Assembly (NCBI GenBank): GCA_963774345.1
Contig: CAVZFB010000039.1
Location: 248,001 to 312,000 of the forward strand
DNA length: 64,000 nucleotides
From: AP-15 sp963774345
GTDB taxonomy: Bacteria > Pseudomonadota > Alphaproteobacteria > ATCC43930 > CGMCC-115725
Reading direction: 5' to 3'
In this document: one piece after another, positions 47,329 through 56,676 of the stretch
How positions within the stretch are numbered: position 1 is the stretch's first letter
How the letters are laid out: each line of letters begins with the position of its first letter
Notes under the pieces: generated by a model
Databases searched by the model: none
Told to the model about the DNA's origin: nothing
What the model saw: the letters and a program-made list of their open reading frames with translations, nothing else
Translations under genes and position numbers: made by a program

Positions 47329-48228
47329 TCACAGGCCGACGAGACGCGCACTCTCCGCCCACAGCCGGCGGGCGAGATCGGCATCGAGCGCCACCGGGTC
47401 GGGACGCGCCAGCGCCTTGCGGACGACATAACCGCCGTGAAAGGGCGCTGGGTCGGGCACCGTTGCCAGGAACACCGATGTCTCGGCGCCCTTTTCGGCG
47501 CTGATCATGAACGGTTTCGCCAGCCGCCAGGCGAGGTCGACAATGCCGCCGCGCTGCGCCAGCGTGGTCGCGACAACGCCAGGATGAAGGGAGGTTGCAA
47601 CAACTCCCGAGCCTTGGAGCCGCGCCGCCAGTTCGCGGGTAAACAGGATGTTGCACAGCTTGGAGCGGTTATAGGCCTTTAGCATCGACCAATCGCGCGG
47701 ACCGGTGATCGTCGCAAGATCGATGCGGGCGCCGTGATGGGCGCGCGAGGCGACGGTCACGATGCGCGCCGGGGCCGAGGCCTTCAGCCGGTCGAGCAGT
47801 AGATTGGTTAAAAGGAACGGGGCCAAGTGATTGACCGCGAAGGTCATCTCATACCCGTCCCGCGACCGCTCGAATTTCGGTGAAAACAGGCCGGCGTTGT
47901 TGACCAGGAGGTCGAGCCGGTCGTGCCGGGACCGGATCTCGCCGGCCAGGCGGCGCACTTCGGCCAGAGAATCGAAATCGGCGAGCGCGATCTCGACCTG
48001 AGCTTCGCTCGCCCGCTCGGTCACGAAACGGCGCGCCGCCTCGGTGCGGGCGGGGTCGCGGCCGGTCATGACGACCCGCATGCCGGTGCGCGCGAGGCCA
48101 AGTGCCGTGTAAAGCCCGATCCCTGAGCTCGCTCCGGTAACGACGCCGATCCGCGACGCCGGTTCTTCCCTCGCCTCGCTGGTGGCGAGAGAACCGGGGA
48201 CGAGGGCTTCGGACGCGGGCGCCGGCAC
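47329..48228 (-). CDS. Short-chain dehydrogenase/reductase
   Basis: NAD(P)-dependent SDR (299 aa), close to retinol-dehydrogenase-like members. TGASSGIGLYTALGLA binds cofactor, NNAGLF follows, and the catalytic Ser-Tyr-Lys is in VASRAHHG ... YNRSKLCNILF. The C-terminal part GVVATTLAQRGGIVDLAW is a family feature. The ATG is at 48228, only 6 bp after the nudC stop, so both belong to one minus-strand operon. Substrate unknown. Confidence 0.88.
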   Translation of the reverse strand: MPAPASEALVPGSLATSEAREEPASRIGVVTGASSGIGLYTALGLARTGMRVVMTGRDPARTEAARRFVTERASEAQVEIALADFDSLAEVRRLAGEIRSRHDRLDLLVNNAGLFSPKFERSRDGYEMTFAVNHLAPFLLTNLLLDRLKASAPARIVTVASRAHHGARIDLATITGPRDWSMLKAYNRSKLCNILFTRELAARLQGSGVVATSLHPGVVATTLAQRGGIVDLAWRLAKPFMISAEKGAETSVFLATVPDPAPFHGGYVVRKALARPDPVALDADLARRLWAESARLVGL

Positions 48229-48234
48229 GGCAGC

Positions 48235-49161
48235 CTAAATGCTGTCGATCCCGAACGCCCAGCGCCGCGCCAATTGGTGACCGATCGCCAATGGCGGCGG
48301 CAGAGTGGTGACGCCGGGGATTTGCTCGTCGGAGCGGGATCGCTCGACCATGGCGCGGACCTCCTCGCGCTCGAACCAGCGCGCCTCGGCGATTTCCTCG
48401 GGGTCGATACAGACCTCCTCGCTCAGCGCCTCGGCCAACAGCCCCATCATCAACGTCGATGGAAACGGCCATGGCTGCGAGGCGAGATACCGCACCCGCC
48501 CGATGCGAATACCCGATTCCTCAAGGACTTCGCGCCGCACCGCCTCCTCGATCGTCTCACCGGGCTCCATGTATCCGGCGAGACAGGAGAAACGGGCCCC
48601 GGCCCGCCGTCGCCCGCGGCCGAGCAGGCAGCGCTCGCCCTTGACCGCGAGCATGATCACAACCGGGTCGACTCGCGGATAATGATGGGCCCGGCAGTTC
48701 GGGCAGCGTCGTCCCCATCCGGCAGAGTCGATCACGCTCGCCGTGCCGCATTGCGCGCAAAAGCCATGGCGCGCGTGCCAATCGAGCAGCGAGCGCGCTT
48801 CGGCGAGAATTGCGGCCTCGCCGCCGGGGATCGAGGCGGCCAGGGCGCGGACATCTACGGTCTCGGTCCCTGTTTCGGCCGGCACCGGCGCCGCGCTGGC
48901 ATCGAGCGCGAAATGAGCCCGTCCGTCACCGATCCCGAGCAAAATAAGCGTGGCGCCGGCATCGATCGCCTCTCGCCAGGGCGCGACCGGGTACCAGTCG
49001 AGCTCCGCCCCCGAGCTGGCGCGAACCAACGGCTTCAGCTCGCGCAGCGGCAACAGCCGGGTTCCGGGATCGTCGAGCAAGGATGCGATCCAGCCGGCAT
49101 CCTGGCGGCGTTGGCTAACGCGGTCGAGCGGGTTGCCCGCAAAAGTGTAAATCTCTTCCAT
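48235..49161 (-). CDS. nudC: NAD(H) pyrophosphatase NudC
   Basis: Hydrolyses NADH and decaps NAD-capped RNA (308 aa from ATG 49161). The zinc ribbon shows CAQCG and CPNC (about residues 128-150). The Nudix box is GYMEPGETIEEAVRREVLEE followed by SGI, and SQPWPFPSTLMMG is the NudC-specific loop. The open frame extends upstream to 49458 without a fitting start. It is followed by the SDR gene and diverges from the wHTH regulator. Confidence 0.93.
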   Translation of the reverse strand: MEEIYTFAGNPLDRVSQRRQDAGWIASLLDDPGTRLLPLRELKPLVRASSGAELDWYPVAPWREAIDAGATLILLGIGDGRAHFALDASAAPVPAETGTETVDVRALAASIPGGEAAILAEARSLLDWHARHGFCAQCGTASVIDSAGWGRRCPNCRAHHYPRVDPVVIMLAVKGERCLLGRGRRRAGARFSCLAGYMEPGETIEEAVRREVLEESGIRIGRVRYLASQPWPFPSTLMMGLLAEALSEEVCIDPEEIAEARWFEREEVRAMVERSRSDEQIPGVTTLPPPLAIGHQLARRWAFGIDSI

Positions 49162-49283
49162 CGCCGCCGCCAAATCCCTCGTTCGCCGTCGCCGGAAGAC
49201 CCGACGGGCGGTCCTACCATAACTTCGGCCGGACCCGAAGCGTTTGCGGCCGGCCCTCTGCCGCCGCGTGCTATGCTGCGGCC

Positions 49284-50084
49284 ATGACGAACGGACCCTA
49301 CATCGCCGAGATCGCCGCGTTGGTTGGCGACCCGGCGCGCGCGAACATGCTGTCGGCGCTGATGGACGGCCGTGCGCTAAGCGCCGGCGAACTCGCCTAT
49401 GTCGCGCATGTGACCCCACAGACCGCGAGCGCACATCTGACAAAGCTGGTCGAAGCACGGTTGCTCGCCGACGAAAGACGGGGGCGCAACCGTTATTTCC
49501 GGCTTGCCGCCCCCGAGGTCGCGCGCATGCTTGAAGAGATCATGATGGTCGCTGTCGCGCGGGCGCCGCGCTATCGGCCGGCATGGATGCGCGACGAGGC
49601 GCTGCGTTCGGCGCGGACCTGCTACGACCATCTCGCCGGCCGGCTTGGCGTGGCCTTGGCCGGCAGCCTCGCCGAGCACGGCCATGTCCTGCTCGATGAC
49701 GACGGCGGCGAGGTTACCGAAGACGGCGCCAGGTTCCTTACCGGGTTCGGCCTCGATCTGGCCGCCGCCGCAGGCGAGCGCCGCCGCTTCTGCCGCCCCT
49801 GTCTCGATTGGAGCGAGCGACGGCTGCATCTCGGCGGCGCGGTCGGCGCGGCGCTGGCGCAACGCTGCTTTGCGCTCGGCTGGATCGAGCGGATCAAAGA
49901 CAGCCGCGCAGTCACGATCACTGCGCAGGGCCGCGATGGTTTTTCCATCCATTTCGGCTTGAAATTAACATCGTCGGCCGAATGTAACGTCGGTGAACCC
50001 TCATTTCGGCGCGGGAGCTATTCAAGGTCCAACAATCGTCGCGCCACTGGGTTGAGATCGCCAGAGGAAGAGAAAGGGTTATGA
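49284..50084 (+). CDS. Winged-helix transcriptional regulator (ArsR-like)
   Basis: A 266-aa DNA-binding protein. The wHTH domain is at residues about 5-90: AALVGDPARANMLSALMDGR, LSAGELAYVAHVTPQTASAHLTKL, and a wing at ERRGRNRYF. A C-terminal domain has FCRPCLDWSERRLHLGG with a Cys pair that may bind metal or sense redox. Homologs appear to end near GFSIHFGL (about residue 226); here 40 further residues read across the tail of the vapC gene, which lies antisense from 50018. The extension may be a product of the toxin-antitoxin insertion. Confidence 0.82.
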   Translation: MTNGPYIAEIAALVGDPARANMLSALMDGRALSAGELAYVAHVTPQTASAHLTKLVEARLLADERRGRNRYFRLAAPEVARMLEEIMMVAVARAPRYRPAWMRDEALRSARTCYDHLAGRLGVALAGSLAEHGHVLLDDDGGEVTEDGARFLTGFGLDLAAAAGERRRFCRPCLDWSERRLHLGGAVGAALAQRCFALGWIERIKDSRAVTITAQGRDGFSIHFGLKLTSSAECNVGEPSFRRGSYSRSNNRRATGLRSPEEEKGL

Positions 50085-50488
50085 ACCCGGAGGCCACCCA
50101 AATCGGTTCCGTCCCCCAGGTCTTCGGTCAACAATACAGCGCACCCGGCTTCTCCCGCAGTCGCCATCAGGAGTGCATCCCAATAGGATGCTCTTCCTGC
50201 TGCGGCATCACCTAGCGCGGTCTGCACTGCTGTCGGGGACGCGGCCGCACAACGGAACGCACCAAGCCAGTTCTCCACCTGGGCGGCTGCGTCCGCGGGC
50301 CGGACCATCCCCTTGCGCGTGACCACGACATAGAATTCCGACAAGGCCTGCAGGGTCAGGTAGCAGTCGCATTCGACGGCCCGGTCGACGATCTCGATTG
50401 CCGTTAGATGCCGAGAGCCTGCCCTGCTGTCTACGCTGTACACAAGCAGGTTGGTGTCGAGGCTGAAGCGTCGGCTATCGCCGCTCAT
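50018..50488 (-). CDS. VapC-type PIN-domain toxin
   Basis: A 156-aa ribonuclease toxin from ATG 50488. Acidic metal-binding residues are visible: SLDTNLLVYSVD (Asp), LQALSEFYVVV (Glu), SYWDALLMA (Asp) and LTEDLGDG (Asp). It appears intact, unlike the VapC at 2521. Its start overlaps the antitoxin stop by 14 bp. It lies antisense over the end of the wHTH gene. Confidence 0.87.
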   Translation of the reverse strand: MSGDSRRFSLDTNLLVYSVDSRAGSRHLTAIEIVDRAVECDCYLTLQALSEFYVVVTRKGMVRPADAAAQVENWLGAFRCAAASPTAVQTALGDAAAGRASYWDALLMATAGEAGCAVLLTEDLGDGTDLGGLRVHNPFSSSGDLNPVARRLLDLE

Positions 50489-50726
50489 GTAGCGAATCGC
50501 GGTCAAGCGGTCCGGCGCCGATAGGCCAACCTTTTTTCATCTGGGCGCGGGCGCGGGCGCGGGCGGCCTGTTGTTCGGGTGTCAGAACGCGACGTCCGGG
50601 AATCGGCAGGAGGCGCGCTACCGGCTCGCCCTTACGTGTGATGACATATTCCTCGCCGGCCTCGACTTCGCGGATGCATCGGGAAAAGGCCTGGTTAGCC
50701 TCGCGCAGGGTTATGGTCTTGCTCAT
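50475..50726 (-). CDS. Phd/YefM-type antitoxin
   Basis: An 83-aa antitoxin from ATG 50726: MSKTITLREANQAFSRCIRE then ITRKGEPVARLLPIPG, with an Arg/Lys/Gln-rich C-terminal tail to the toxin-binding region. The earlier start at 50768 has no RBS. It overlaps the VapC start. Such antitoxins repress their own operon as a dimer. Confidence 0.82.
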   Translation of the reverse strand: MSKTITLREANQAFSRCIREVEAGEEYVITRKGEPVARLLPIPGRRVLTPEQQAARARARAQMKKGWPIGAGPLDRDSLHERR

Positions 50727-50891
50727 GTCGAGACAACCGGATTGATTACCTAGCCAAAGGTAGCGCATAGGCGTACTACTCGCAAGTGTCGCCGCCCTCG
50801 TGCTTCTGCCCGGTGGCCTGCCTTTTGCACTGTGACCCGGTCAGATCATGGCGTAACGTCGGCGGCAGAGCAAAAGATCGAACAGGGACAG

Positions 50892-52478
50892 ATGAGCATT
50901 TTGCCTAGGATCCTGCGATTGGCGGCGCTTGCGCTCGGTCTTGCCACAACGCCGGCATGGGCGCAGTCGGCCCCGACGACCTTGCGGTTCATCCCCCAGG
51001 CCGACCTCAGAAGCATCGATCCGATCTGGACGACTGCCTATGTCACGCGCAATTTTGGTTATCTCGTGTACGATACGCTGTTCGCGCTCGACAAGGATTT
51101 CAAGCCGCAGCCGCAGATGGTCGATCGCTGGACCGTCAGCGACGATAAATTGACCTACAGTTTTACGCTGCGCGACGGCCTCAAATGGCACGACGGGCAG
51201 CCGGTGCGGGCCGCCGATTGCGTCGCCTCGATCGAGCGCTGGGGCAAACGAGACCCGTTCGGGCAAAAGCTGATGGAGGCGATCGGCGAGATCAGACCCG
51301 TCGACGACCAGAATTTCACGATCAGCCTCAAAACATCGTTTCCACTGATCCTCAATGCGCTCGGCAAATTGTCGAGCAACGTGCCGTTCATGATGCCCGA
51401 GCGGCTCGCCAAGACCGACCCGTTCAAGCAGATCCCCGAAGCGATCGGCTCCGGCCCGTTCAAATTCGTCAGGGCGGAATGGGTTCCCGGCAACAAGGCG
51501 GTGTTTATTAAGAATACCGATTATGTACCGCGCAAAGAGCCGCCGAGTTTTGCCTCTGGTGGCAAAGTGGCCAAAGTCGACCGCATCGAATGGCTCTATA
51601 TCCCCGATTCCGCGACCGCCTCGGCGGCGCTGAACGCCGGTGAGGCCGATTGGTATGAGCAGCCGCCAACCGATCTAATACCGGTTTTTTCTGGTAATCC
51701 CGACATCGTCGTCGCCACCGTCGATCCGCTTGGCAATCAAGGCGTTCTGCGCTTCAACCATTTGCAGCCGCCGTTCGACAATCTGAAACTGCGTCAGGCG
51801 GTGCTGAATTTGGTGGATCAGAAGGACTACATGCGTGCCGCCTCCGGCAACCCCAAATACTGGAAAACCTGCGTGGCGATATTCGGTTGCGGCACGCCGT
51901 TCGAGACCACTGCCGGTGCCGATGCGCTGCTGAAAGGCCCGGATGCGGCCAAGGCGAAGGAACTGATCGCCGCTTCTGGCTACAAGGGCGAAAAGATCGT
52001 TCTGCTCGATGCGACCGACCAGCCGATCGTGCACGCTCAGGCGCTGGTGACCTTAGCGATGCTGCGGCAAGCCGGGTTGAATGTTGAGTTACAGGCGATG
52101 GACTGGGGCACGCTGATAACCCGGCGGGCTTCGAAAACACCGATCGACCAGGGCGGCTGGAACATTTTTCACACTTGGACGGCGGCGCCGGACCTGCTGT
52201 CGCCGGCGGTCAACGCAGCGCTGCGCGCCAACGACGGCAAAGCCTGGTTCGGCTGGCCGAGCGACCCCCAGCTCGAAGGGCTGATCAATCAGTGGTTCAA
52301 GGCGCCCGATCTGTCCGCGCAGAAACAGCTCGCCGCCGACATCCAGACCGAGGCCTACGCCAACGACGTCCCCTATGTGCCGACCGGCCAGTTTGTGATC
52401 CCGACCGCCTATCGCAAGAGCCTTCACGGGATCATCATCGCGCCGGTGGTATTTTTCTGGAACGTCGGGAAGGATTGA
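50892..52478 (+). CDS. Peptide ABC transporter binding protein
   Basis: Family 5 solute-binding protein (528 aa) with a signal peptide (MSILPRILRLAALALGLATT, cleavage near AWAQS). The mature part has TLRFIPQADLRSIDPIWTTA and LRDGLKWHDGQPVRAADCVASI, canonical for DppA/OppA. AGGGACAG precedes the ATG. It is the first gene of the complete dpp-type operon to 56429. The ligand is not identified; the subgroup could also transport glutathione or nickel chelates. Confidence 0.9.
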   Translation: MSILPRILRLAALALGLATTPAWAQSAPTTLRFIPQADLRSIDPIWTTAYVTRNFGYLVYDTLFALDKDFKPQPQMVDRWTVSDDKLTYSFTLRDGLKWHDGQPVRAADCVASIERWGKRDPFGQKLMEAIGEIRPVDDQNFTISLKTSFPLILNALGKLSSNVPFMMPERLAKTDPFKQIPEAIGSGPFKFVRAEWVPGNKAVFIKNTDYVPRKEPPSFASGGKVAKVDRIEWLYIPDSATASAALNAGEADWYEQPPTDLIPVFSGNPDIVVATVDPLGNQGVLRFNHLQPPFDNLKLRQAVLNLVDQKDYMRAASGNPKYWKTCVAIFGCGTPFETTAGADALLKGPDAAKAKELIAASGYKGEKIVLLDATDQPIVHAQALVTLAMLRQAGLNVELQAMDWGTLITRRASKTPIDQGGWNIFHTWTAAPDLLSPAVNAALRANDGKAWFGWPSDPQLEGLINQWFKAPDLSAQKQLAADIQTEAYANDVPYVPTGQFVIPTAYRKSLHGIIIAPVVFFWNVGKD

Positions 52479-52489
52479 GAGGCTAGGGC

Positions 52490-53431
52490 GTGTTCGCCTA
52501 CATCGTCAGACGGATCCTCTCCACCGTGCCGGTCATGGCGGTGGTCGCGCTGTTCGTGTTCGCACTGCTTCATCTGAGCCCCGGCGATCCGGCAGCGATC
52601 ATTGCCGGCGATACCGCCACCCCCGCCGACATCGCCCGCATCCACCAGGCGCTCGGGCTCGACCAGCCCTTGTATGTCCAGTTCGCGTCTTGGGTATGGG
52701 GCTTGCTGCACGGTGATCTAGGCATCTCGATTTTCACCAACCTTCCGGTCACGACCTTGATCGCGCAGCGGGTCGAACCGACCGTGGTGTTGACCATCTC
52801 GACCGTCCTCGTCTCCGTATTGGCGGCGATTCCGATGGGTGTGCTGGCGGCGTGGAAGGCGGGGTCATGGATCGACCGCACGGTCATGGTCTTCGCGGTG
52901 CTCGGGTTTTCGGTGCCGGTCTTTGTGGTCGCCTATGTATTGATCTTTGTCTTTGCGATTCGCGCGGATTTGTTGCCGGTCCAGGGCTTTGTCGGCATCG
53001 ACCGCGGCTTGTGGCCGTTCTTGTCCCATCTGGTCATGCCGACCCTCGCGCTGGCGATGGTTTTCACGGCGCTGATCGCGCGGATGACCCGCGCCAGCAT
53101 GCTGGACGTCCTTGCCCAGGATTATATCCGCACCGCCCAGGCCAAGGGCTTGGCCAACGACAAAGTGCTGATCGGTCACGCGCTGAAGAATGCGGCGGTT
53201 CCGATCGTGACGATTATCGGCATCGGCGTCGCGCTGTTGATATCGGGCGTGGTCGTCACCGAGACGGTGTTCGCGATCCCCGGACTGGGGCGACTAACCG
53301 TCGACGCGATCCTGCGCCGCGACTATCCGATCATCCAGGGGATCATCCTGATCTTTTCGGCCGCTTATGTACTGGTCAACCTGTTGGTCGATCTGAGCTA
53401 CACCTTCCTCGATCCGCGCATCCGCTATTGA
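52490..53431 (+). CDS. Peptide ABC permease, DppB type
   Basis: A 313-aa permease. First segment IVRRILSTVPVMAVVALFVF, DppB feature HLSPGDPAAIIAG, and EAA loop QDYIRTAQAKGLANDKVLIG. The GTG start follows the SBP gene after 11 bp. It pairs with the DppC-type permease at 53436. Confidence 0.92.
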   Translation: MFAYIVRRILSTVPVMAVVALFVFALLHLSPGDPAAIIAGDTATPADIARIHQALGLDQPLYVQFASWVWGLLHGDLGISIFTNLPVTTLIAQRVEPTVVLTISTVLVSVLAAIPMGVLAAWKAGSWIDRTVMVFAVLGFSVPVFVVAYVLIFVFAIRADLLPVQGFVGIDRGLWPFLSHLVMPTLALAMVFTALIARMTRASMLDVLAQDYIRTAQAKGLANDKVLIGHALKNAAVPIVTIIGIGVALLISGVVVTETVFAIPGLGRLTVDAILRRDYPIIQGIILIFSAAYVLVNLLVDLSYTFLDPRIRY

Positions 53432-53435
53432 GGCG

Positions 53436-54329
53436 ATGGCCGAGATGACCGTGGCGCCAACTGATCTGGCCATCCTCGCCGCTCCGACCGAGCTCCGTCG
53501 CGGAGCGCGCACCTATATCCGCCGCCATCCGACGATCGTTATCGGCGGGATACTGATCGGCCTGATGGTTCTGATGGCGGTGTTCGCTCCTTACCTCGGC
53601 ACCGTCGACCCGCAAGCCTTGGCGCCGGTCCAGCGGCTGCGCTGGCCTTCGTCGCAACATTGGTTCGGGACCGACATGCTCGGCCGCGACGTGTACAGCC
53701 GCACAATATACGGCGCGCGCGTGTCGCTGACCGTCGGGATCAGCGTCGCCCTCGCAAGCACGGTGCTCGGGCTGGCGATCGGCCTCGTCACCGGGTTCAG
53801 CCGCTGGGCCGATGCGATCGTGATGCGGATCATGGACGGGCTGATGTCGATCCCGGAGGTGCTAATCGCGATCGCACTGATGGCGCTGACGCGCGCCAGT
53901 ATTGAGAACGTCATCTTCGCGATCACCGTCGCCCAGGTGCCGCGCGTCACCCGCCTCGTGCGCAGCGTCGTCTTGACCTTGCGTGAGCTACCCTTTGTCG
54001 AGGCGGCGCACGCAAGCGGCACTGGGTTCTTCCGCATTCTCTGGCGCCATATCGTGCCGAACACGTTGCCGCCACTCCTCGTGCAGGGCACCTTTATCGC
54101 CGCTGGGGCGATGCTGGTCGAGGCGATCCTGTCGTTTCTCGGCGCCGGGACGCCGCCCAACATACCGAGTTGGGGCAACATCATGGCCGAGGGACGCAGC
54201 CTGTTTCAGGTCGCCTATTACATCGTGCTGTTCCCCGGGGCGTTTTTGTCGGTCACCGTGCTTGCCGTCAACCTGCTGGGCGACGGCTTGCGGGACGCAC
54301 TCGATCCGCGCCTGGCTCGGCGGATGTAG
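53436..54329 (+). CDS. Peptide ABC permease, DppC type
   Basis: A 297-aa permease with the typical cytoplasmic N-terminus, then YIRRHPTIVIGGILIGLMVL. FGTDMLGRDVYSRTIYGARV is a DppC signature, and the EAA loop reads PFVEAAHASGTGFFRILWRH. It starts 4 bp after the DppB stop (ATG at 53436). Confidence 0.92.
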   Translation: MAEMTVAPTDLAILAAPTELRRGARTYIRRHPTIVIGGILIGLMVLMAVFAPYLGTVDPQALAPVQRLRWPSSQHWFGTDMLGRDVYSRTIYGARVSLTVGISVALASTVLGLAIGLVTGFSRWADAIVMRIMDGLMSIPEVLIAIALMALTRASIENVIFAITVAQVPRVTRLVRSVVLTLRELPFVEAAHASGTGFFRILWRHIVPNTLPPLLVQGTFIAAGAMLVEAILSFLGAGTPPNIPSWGNIMAEGRSLFQVAYYIVLFPGAFLSVTVLAVNLLGDGLRDALDPRLARRM

Positions 54330-54332
54330 CGC

Positions 54333-55386
54333 ATGGCCGAGGTTGCCGCCGGGTATGTCGCCACCATCCCGAAGGCGCCGCGCGCCGCAGCCGAGCCGAT
54401 TCTCGATATTGCCGATCTGAAAACGTGGTTCTTCACCCGCGACGGGGTGGTCCGCGCGGTCAGTGGGGTTTCGTTCTACGTCCTCCCCGGCGAGACCCTC
54501 GCCATCGTCGGCGAGAGCGGCTGCGGCAAGAGTGTAACTGCACTGTCGATCCTGCGCCTGATCCCGTCGCCACCGGGACGGATCGTCTCCGGCTCGATCC
54601 GCTTTGCCGGCCGCGATCTTCTGGGCTTGAGCGAGGCCCAGATGCGCGATGTCCGCGGCAACGAGATCTCGATGATCTTTCAGGAGCCGATGACCTCGCT
54701 CAATCCGGTACTGACGATCGGCCATCAAATCGCCGAGACCTTGACCCTGCATCAGGGCCTAGGCCGCGCCGCCGCACTCGGCAGGGCGGTCGATATGCTG
54801 CGCCTGGTTCATATTCCCGAGGCCCAGCGCCGCATCAGGCGAATACCCGCACCAACTCTCGGGCGGGATGCGGCAGCGGGTGATGATCGCGATGGCGCTC
54901 GCCTGCAACCCGAAGCTGTTGATCGCGGACGAGCCGACGACGGCGCTCGACGTTACGATCCAGGCGCAGATCCTCGACCTGATGCGAGAATTGAAGCAGA
55001 AGATCGACGCCGCGATCGTGCTGATCACCCACGATCTCGGCGTCGTCGCCGAGATGGCGCAGCGCGTCGTCGTCATGTACGCCGGCCACATGGCCGAGGA
55101 AGCGACGGTCGGCGCGCTGTTCGCCCGCCCGCTGCACCCATACACCAAAGGACTGCTGAATTCGGTGCCGCGGCTCGGCGCCTCGCTCGACAGCGCGCGG
55201 TTGCCGCGTCTGGCCGAGATCCCCGGCGCGGTGCCCTCCTTGACGGGCGCGATCCCCGGCTGTGCATTCGCCGCGCGCTGCGCCTTCGCGACCGATCTGT
55301 GCCAACGCACAATGCCAGCTTTTGAGGAGAAGGAGCCGGGGCACTTCGCCGCCTGCTTTCACTCAGATCAGGTGGCGCGATCGTGA
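54333..55386 (+). pseudogene. Peptide ABC ATPase, DppD type, frameshifted
   Basis: Frame one (from 54333) has Walker A GESGCGKSVTAL and the Q-loop region IFQEPMTSLNPVLTIGHQIA. At about 54842 the frame shifts: the expected [21 protein letters not shown] continues in frame 54844 onward with LLIADEPTTALDVTIQAQIL (Walker B), the H-loop ITHDLG, and a C-terminal CXXRC-like oligopeptide motif. Removing one A restores a normal ~350-residue protein. As read the ABC signature and Walker B are out of frame, so the ATPase would be inactive. A sequencing error is possible. Confidence 0.85.
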
Positions 55387-56429
55387 CCACGGCCCAATCC
55401 GTGCCGCCGGCGCCCCTGGCTTTGGCTCCCCTGCTCTCGGTCAAAGACCTGGTCAAGCATTTCCCGGTTCGAAAAGGGCTTCTGCAGCGGACCGTCGGCC
55501 AGGTCCATGCCGTCGACGGCATTTCGTTCGACATCGCCGCCGGCGAAACCCTGGGGTTGGTCGGCGAGAGCGGCTGCGGCAAGTCGACCGCGGGCAAGGC
55601 GATCCTCAGATTGATCGAGCCGACCGCCGGCGAAATCCGCATCAGCGGCGCGCGCATCGACGGACTATCCCGTCACCAGATGCGGCCCTACCGGCGCCAG
55701 TTGCAGGTGGTGTTCCAGGATCCTTATTCGTCGTTGAACCCGCGATTGCGCGTCCGCGACATCATCGCCGAGCCACTGGTCAATTACGGCGTCTCGGGCC
55801 AGCGCGAGCGGGAAAACCGGGTCGCGGGCCTCGCATTCAAGGTGGGCTTGCGCGAGGACGCGCTCGACCGGTTCCCGCACGAATTTTCCGGCGGCCAGCG
55901 CCAGCGCATCGGCATCGCTCGCGCACTCGCCCTAAACCCGCATCTGATCGTTTGCGACGAGCCGGTCTCTGCCCTCGACGTCTCGGTCCAGGCGCAGGTG
56001 ATCAATCTGCTGGGCGATTTGCAGCGGGAGTTCGGGCTTTCCTATTTGTTCATCGCCCACGACCTCGCTGTCGTCGAGCACATCAGCCACCGCATCGCGG
56101 TCATGTATCTGGGCCGGATCGTCGAAATCGCCGACAAGGCCGCCCTGTTCGCTCGCCCCCAGCACCCCTATACCGAGGCCCTCTTATCCGCGGTCCCGGT
56201 TCCCGATCCGGAGGCCGCGCGCAAACGCATCATCCTGAAGGGCGACGTGCCGAGTCCGATCAACCCTCCCTCGGGCTGCCGCTTTCACACCCGCTGCCCC
56301 TACGCCGTGGCCCGCTGCTCGACCGACGAGCCCGAAATGCGCGAAGTCTTCCCCGGTCACCACGTCGCCTGCCACCTGCGCGACCTGCCGCCCGCCGTTC
56401 TGGCACAAGCCGCGGCGGTCGCGGTGTAG
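55383..56429 (+). CDS. Peptide ABC ATPase, DppF type
   Basis: A 348-aa ATPase subunit. Walker A GESGCGKSTAGKAIL, ABC signature FSGGQRQRIGIARAL, Walker B LIVCDEPVSALDVSVQ, and the H-loop FIAHDLAVVEHI. The C-terminal oligopeptide extension has FHTRCPYAVARC, whose Cys set binds an iron-sulfur cluster in some members. Its GTG start overlaps the end of the DppD gene by 4 bp. It completes the operon SBP-B-C-D-F. Confidence 0.93.
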   Translation: MTTAQSVPPAPLALAPLLSVKDLVKHFPVRKGLLQRTVGQVHAVDGISFDIAAGETLGLVGESGCGKSTAGKAILRLIEPTAGEIRISGARIDGLSRHQMRPYRRQLQVVFQDPYSSLNPRLRVRDIIAEPLVNYGVSGQRERENRVAGLAFKVGLREDALDRFPHEFSGGQRQRIGIARALALNPHLIVCDEPVSALDVSVQAQVINLLGDLQREFGLSYLFIAHDLAVVEHISHRIAVMYLGRIVEIADKAALFARPQHPYTEALLSAVPVPDPEAARKRIILKGDVPSPINPPSGCRFHTRCPYAVARCSTDEPEMREVFPGHHVACHLRDLPPAVLAQAAAVAV

Positions 56430-56527
56430 GCACTTCCCTAGTGGTCGGGAAGACACTGCGAAAAAGCCGATTTCAGCCCATTTCTCGACTGAGTTGACGC
56501 TTCTAAGACTTCGACAACTCTCAGGAT

Positions 56528-56640
56528 AAATTCCCTACACTCCTGAACAGGGAAATAAATCCGACGAACAGGGAGTTAGATCGAACGGACGGCGAATTTA
56601 AATCGGCCGAGATGGGAATTGTGGTCTGGGAATTGGGGTC
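56528..56640. repeat. 21-bp-periodic repeat array (iteron-like), copy 2
   Basis: Direct copies near aacagggaatt begin at 56546 and 56567 (21 bp apart), with weaker ones near 56588, 56610 and 56624. An inverted half copy aaattccc at 56528-56535 lies 18 bp before the first copy. This is the same layout as at 24-104. It fills the gap between dppF and the hydrolase gene. Confidence 0.6.
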
Positions 56641-56676
56641 AGGGTCGATTTGTCTCAAGAAAACAGGAGAAGTGGC

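Noticed and set aside
56528..56640. CRISPR array
   Set aside because: The repeat unit is short (about 11 bp conserved) and the 21-bp period leaves spacers of about 10 bp; no cas genes are present.
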